NCBI GenBank assembly: GCA_964491785.1
Contig: CAZBGS010000001.1
Coordinates: forward strand, 62,001-126,000
Direction: 5' to 3'
Source: RZZS01 sp964491785
GTDB lineage: Bacteria > Pseudomonadota > Alphaproteobacteria > Micavibrionales > Micavibrionaceae
DNA: 64,000 nucleotides
Translations under genes and position numbers: made by a program
In this document: positions 62,894 to 64,000 of the stretch, one piece after another
How the letters are laid out: each line of letters opens with the position of its first letter
Numbering within the stretch: the first letter of the stretch is position 1
Notes under the pieces: model-generated
The model's database searches: none
Seen by the model: the letters and a program-made list of their open reading frames with translations, nothing else
What the model was told of the DNA's origin: nothing

Positions 62894-63574
62894 CTAATGA
62901 TATATTCGCAGGAGGCTTACAAGGCGCCCCTGAATTTCAACCTGACCGGGGTCGTAGATCTGTTCCGGGTAGGCGTCGTTTTCAGGTTTAAGTACGATTT
63001 TGCCTTTGCGGCGGTATAGGCGCTTGAGCGTTGCTTCCTGGCCGCCAACGAGGGCGACTACTATCTGGCCATCTTCGGCGGAGCTGCATTTGCGGATAAT
63101 GACAGTGTCGCGGTCGTTGATGCCAGCCTGCACCATCGAGTCGCCGTCCACGGTCAGGGCGTAGTGCTCGCCAGAACCGAGAAATCCGGTAGGCACGTCG
63201 ATAGCCTGACCTTCGTCACGCAATGCTTCTATCGGAGTTCCGGCGGCGATGCGCCCATAGAGAGGAATCGGTTCGTGCATTGACGACGATGCATATACAC
63301 TGTTTATATTTTTTGAATGTTCCGCGATTCTGGAATTGTCTCCGATTGCCGGATGGTAACCTTCGGGAAGTTTTTTTATCTCTAGCGCTCTGGCGCGATG
63401 AGGGAGCCTTTCAAGATATCCTCGTTCGACCAGTCCGGTGATCAGGCGGTGAACGCCCGATTTAGATCTCAGCTCAAGAGCGTCTTTCATCTCATCGAAT
63501 GAAGGGGCAATATCGCCTTCCTTCATTCGTTCGTGAATATAAAGAAGCAAGTCACGTTGCTTTTTTGTGAGCAT
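62894..63574 (-). CDS. lexA: LexA repressor
   Basis: 226 residues. N-terminal winged helix (LTKKQRDLLLYIHERMKEGD ... SGVHRLI), a linker, then the self-cleaving domain: cut site A111-G112 in RIAAGTP, catalytic S146 in VDGDSMV and K184 in EATLKRLY. On DNA damage RecA-ssDNA stimulates its cleavage and SOS genes are released. Its own promoter carries an operator, so it is self-regulated. The C-terminus is convergent with comEC, 10 bp apart. Confidence 0.98.
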   Translation of the reverse strand: MLTKKQRDLLLYIHERMKEGDIAPSFDEMKDALELRSKSGVHRLITGLVERGYLERLPHRARALEIKKLPEGYHPAIGDNSRIAEHSKNINSVYASSSMHEPIPLYGRIAAGTPIEALRDEGQAIDVPTGFLGSGEHYALTVDGDSMVQAGINDRDTVIIRKCSSAEDGQIVVALVGGQEATLKRLYRRKGKIVLKPENDAYPEQIYDPGQVEIQGRLVSLLRIYH

Positions 63575-63618
63575 AATGTCCTTCCCGTTAAAAAGGATTC
63601 GATTTGAATCACTATTAT

Positions 63619-63633
63619 GTTCTACTTTAGTTC
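63619..63633 (-). promoter_or_regulatory. SOS box (LexA operator) of lexA
   Basis: GTTC-N7-GTTC on the plus strand (63619-63622 and 63630-63633), equal to GAAC-N7-GAAC on the lexA strand. This direct repeat is the known alphaproteobacterial LexA operator, unlike the CTGT-N8-ACAG palindrome of enterics. It covers the spacer end and -10 box of the lexA promoter, so bound LexA would block RNA polymerase. Confidence 0.88.
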
Positions 63634-63647
63634 ATGAAATGTGTCAA
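63619..63647 (-). promoter_or_regulatory. Promoter of lexA
   Basis: On the minus strand a perfect -35 TTGACA (63642-63647) and a -10 TAGAAC (63619-63624) are 17 bases apart. The -35 box overlaps the trpC stop codon (63644-63646). The SOS box lies within the element. Confidence 0.75.
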
Positions 63648-64000
63648 TTTGTTCCGAGCAGATTGCCTATTGCGCCGACTATATCTTCCTGCGAAACAAG
63701 CGACTCGCCGACCAGATAGGCTACGAAACCCGCGGCCTGAAGCATTTTGATATCTTCATGAGTTTTTATTCCGCTTTCAGCAACCTTGACGATATCGGAC
63801 GGGATAAGCATCGCAAGGTCTCTGGAAGTCTGAAGATCGACTTTCAGAGTTTTCAGGTTGCGGTTATTGACGCCGATCATAGTCGGAGCCAGTTCCATGG
63901 CCCGTTCAAGTTCAAGGACATCGTGAACTTCGACCAGTACATCGATACCGATATGCTGCGCCAGCTGATGTAATTCCATTGCCTGAGAATCACTTAGCGC
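63644..64000 (-). CDS. trpC: Indole-3-glycerol phosphate synthase (partial, C-terminal part)
   Basis: 119 codons of the C-terminal half are visible; the gene continues past the right edge. ALSDSQAMELHQLAQHIGID, VLVEVHDVLELERAM, IGVNNRNLKTLKVDL and KVAESGIKTHED are the later strands and phosphate-binding loop of the TrpC barrel. The enzyme closes the indole ring in tryptophan synthesis. Its stop codon lies inside the lexA promoter; the moaC and moeA genes often found between trpC and lexA in relatives are absent. Confidence 0.95.
   Translation of the reverse strand, partial: ALSDSQAMELHQLAQHIGIDVLVEVHDVLELERAMELAPTMIGVNNRNLKTLKVDLQTSRDLAMLIPSDIVKVAESGIKTHEDIKMLQAAGFVAYLVGESLVSQEDIVGAIGNLLGTN

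Overview
The window is a piece of an alphaproteobacterial chromosome with GC content close to one half by eye. The evidence is gene order. The run nuoA-N, birA, coaX, rnj, (proS), lolC, lolD, dnaE, rpsB, tsf, pyrH, frr, uppS, cdsA, dxr, rseP, bamA, skp, lpxD, fabZ, lpxA, lpxI, lpxB, then gltA, gltX, comEC, lexA and trpC, is the housekeeping block typical of that class. LpxI is used instead of LpxH, and lexA carries a GTTC-N7-GTTC operator of the alphaproteobacterial kind. The outer membrane and LPS genes show a Gram-negative envelope, and complex I and citrate synthase show respiratory metabolism. The family cannot be fixed from the sequence. No CRISPR array, insertion sequence, integrase or rRNA is visible.

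Layout. 1-2.3 kb: left-edge fragment of a YihY/BrkB membrane protein, a doubtful small ORF, tRNA-Asp(GTC) and hisC. 2.3-6.0 kb, minus strand: a four-gene signalling operon encoding a CheY-like receiver, a CheX/CheC-like phosphatase, a FIST sensor protein and a PAS-Hpt-HATPase kinase. This is the least ordinary region and the best candidate for an undescribed system. 6.4-12.4 kb: gltD-gltB glutamate synthase behind a spacer holding a palindromic repeat. 12.5-14.6 kb: a methyl-accepting chemotaxis protein between two hairpin terminators. 14.7-31.4 kb: the complex I locus with all 14 subunits, interrupted by an unknown soluble protein (nuoB/nuoC), two tiny membrane proteins (nuoE/nuoF) and an opposite-strand PagL-type lipid A deacylase (nuoI/nuoJ). 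31.5-43.2 kb: biotin ligase, pantothenate kinase, RNase J, a secreted unknown, an archaeal/eukaryotic-type prolyl-tRNA synthetase, the lipoprotein exporter LolCD, the replicative polymerase DnaE and an Acg-type flavoprotein. 43.3-57.9 kb: translation factors, UMP kinase, isoprenoid and phospholipid enzymes, outer-membrane assembly and lipid A synthesis. 57.9-64 kb: gltA and gltX on the minus strand, comEC on the plus strand, lexA on the minus strand and the C-terminal part of trpC running off the right edge.

How the genes work together. 44-58 kb couples protein synthesis to envelope growth: UppS, CdsA and Dxr feed lipid carriers and phospholipid; RseP, BamA and Skp handle outer membrane proteins; LpxD, FabZ, LpxA, LpxI and LpxB build lipid A; LolCD sorts lipoproteins; PagL could trim lipid A afterwards. 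Complex I and citrate synthase supply energy and 2-oxoglutarate, which GltBD uses for ammonia assimilation. The FIST operon looks like a complete sensor-kinase-receiver-phosphatase circuit with no output domain of its own.

Most starts were chosen from Shine-Dalgarno spacing and family N-termini. Where an upstream TTG or ATG was possible, the entry says so.
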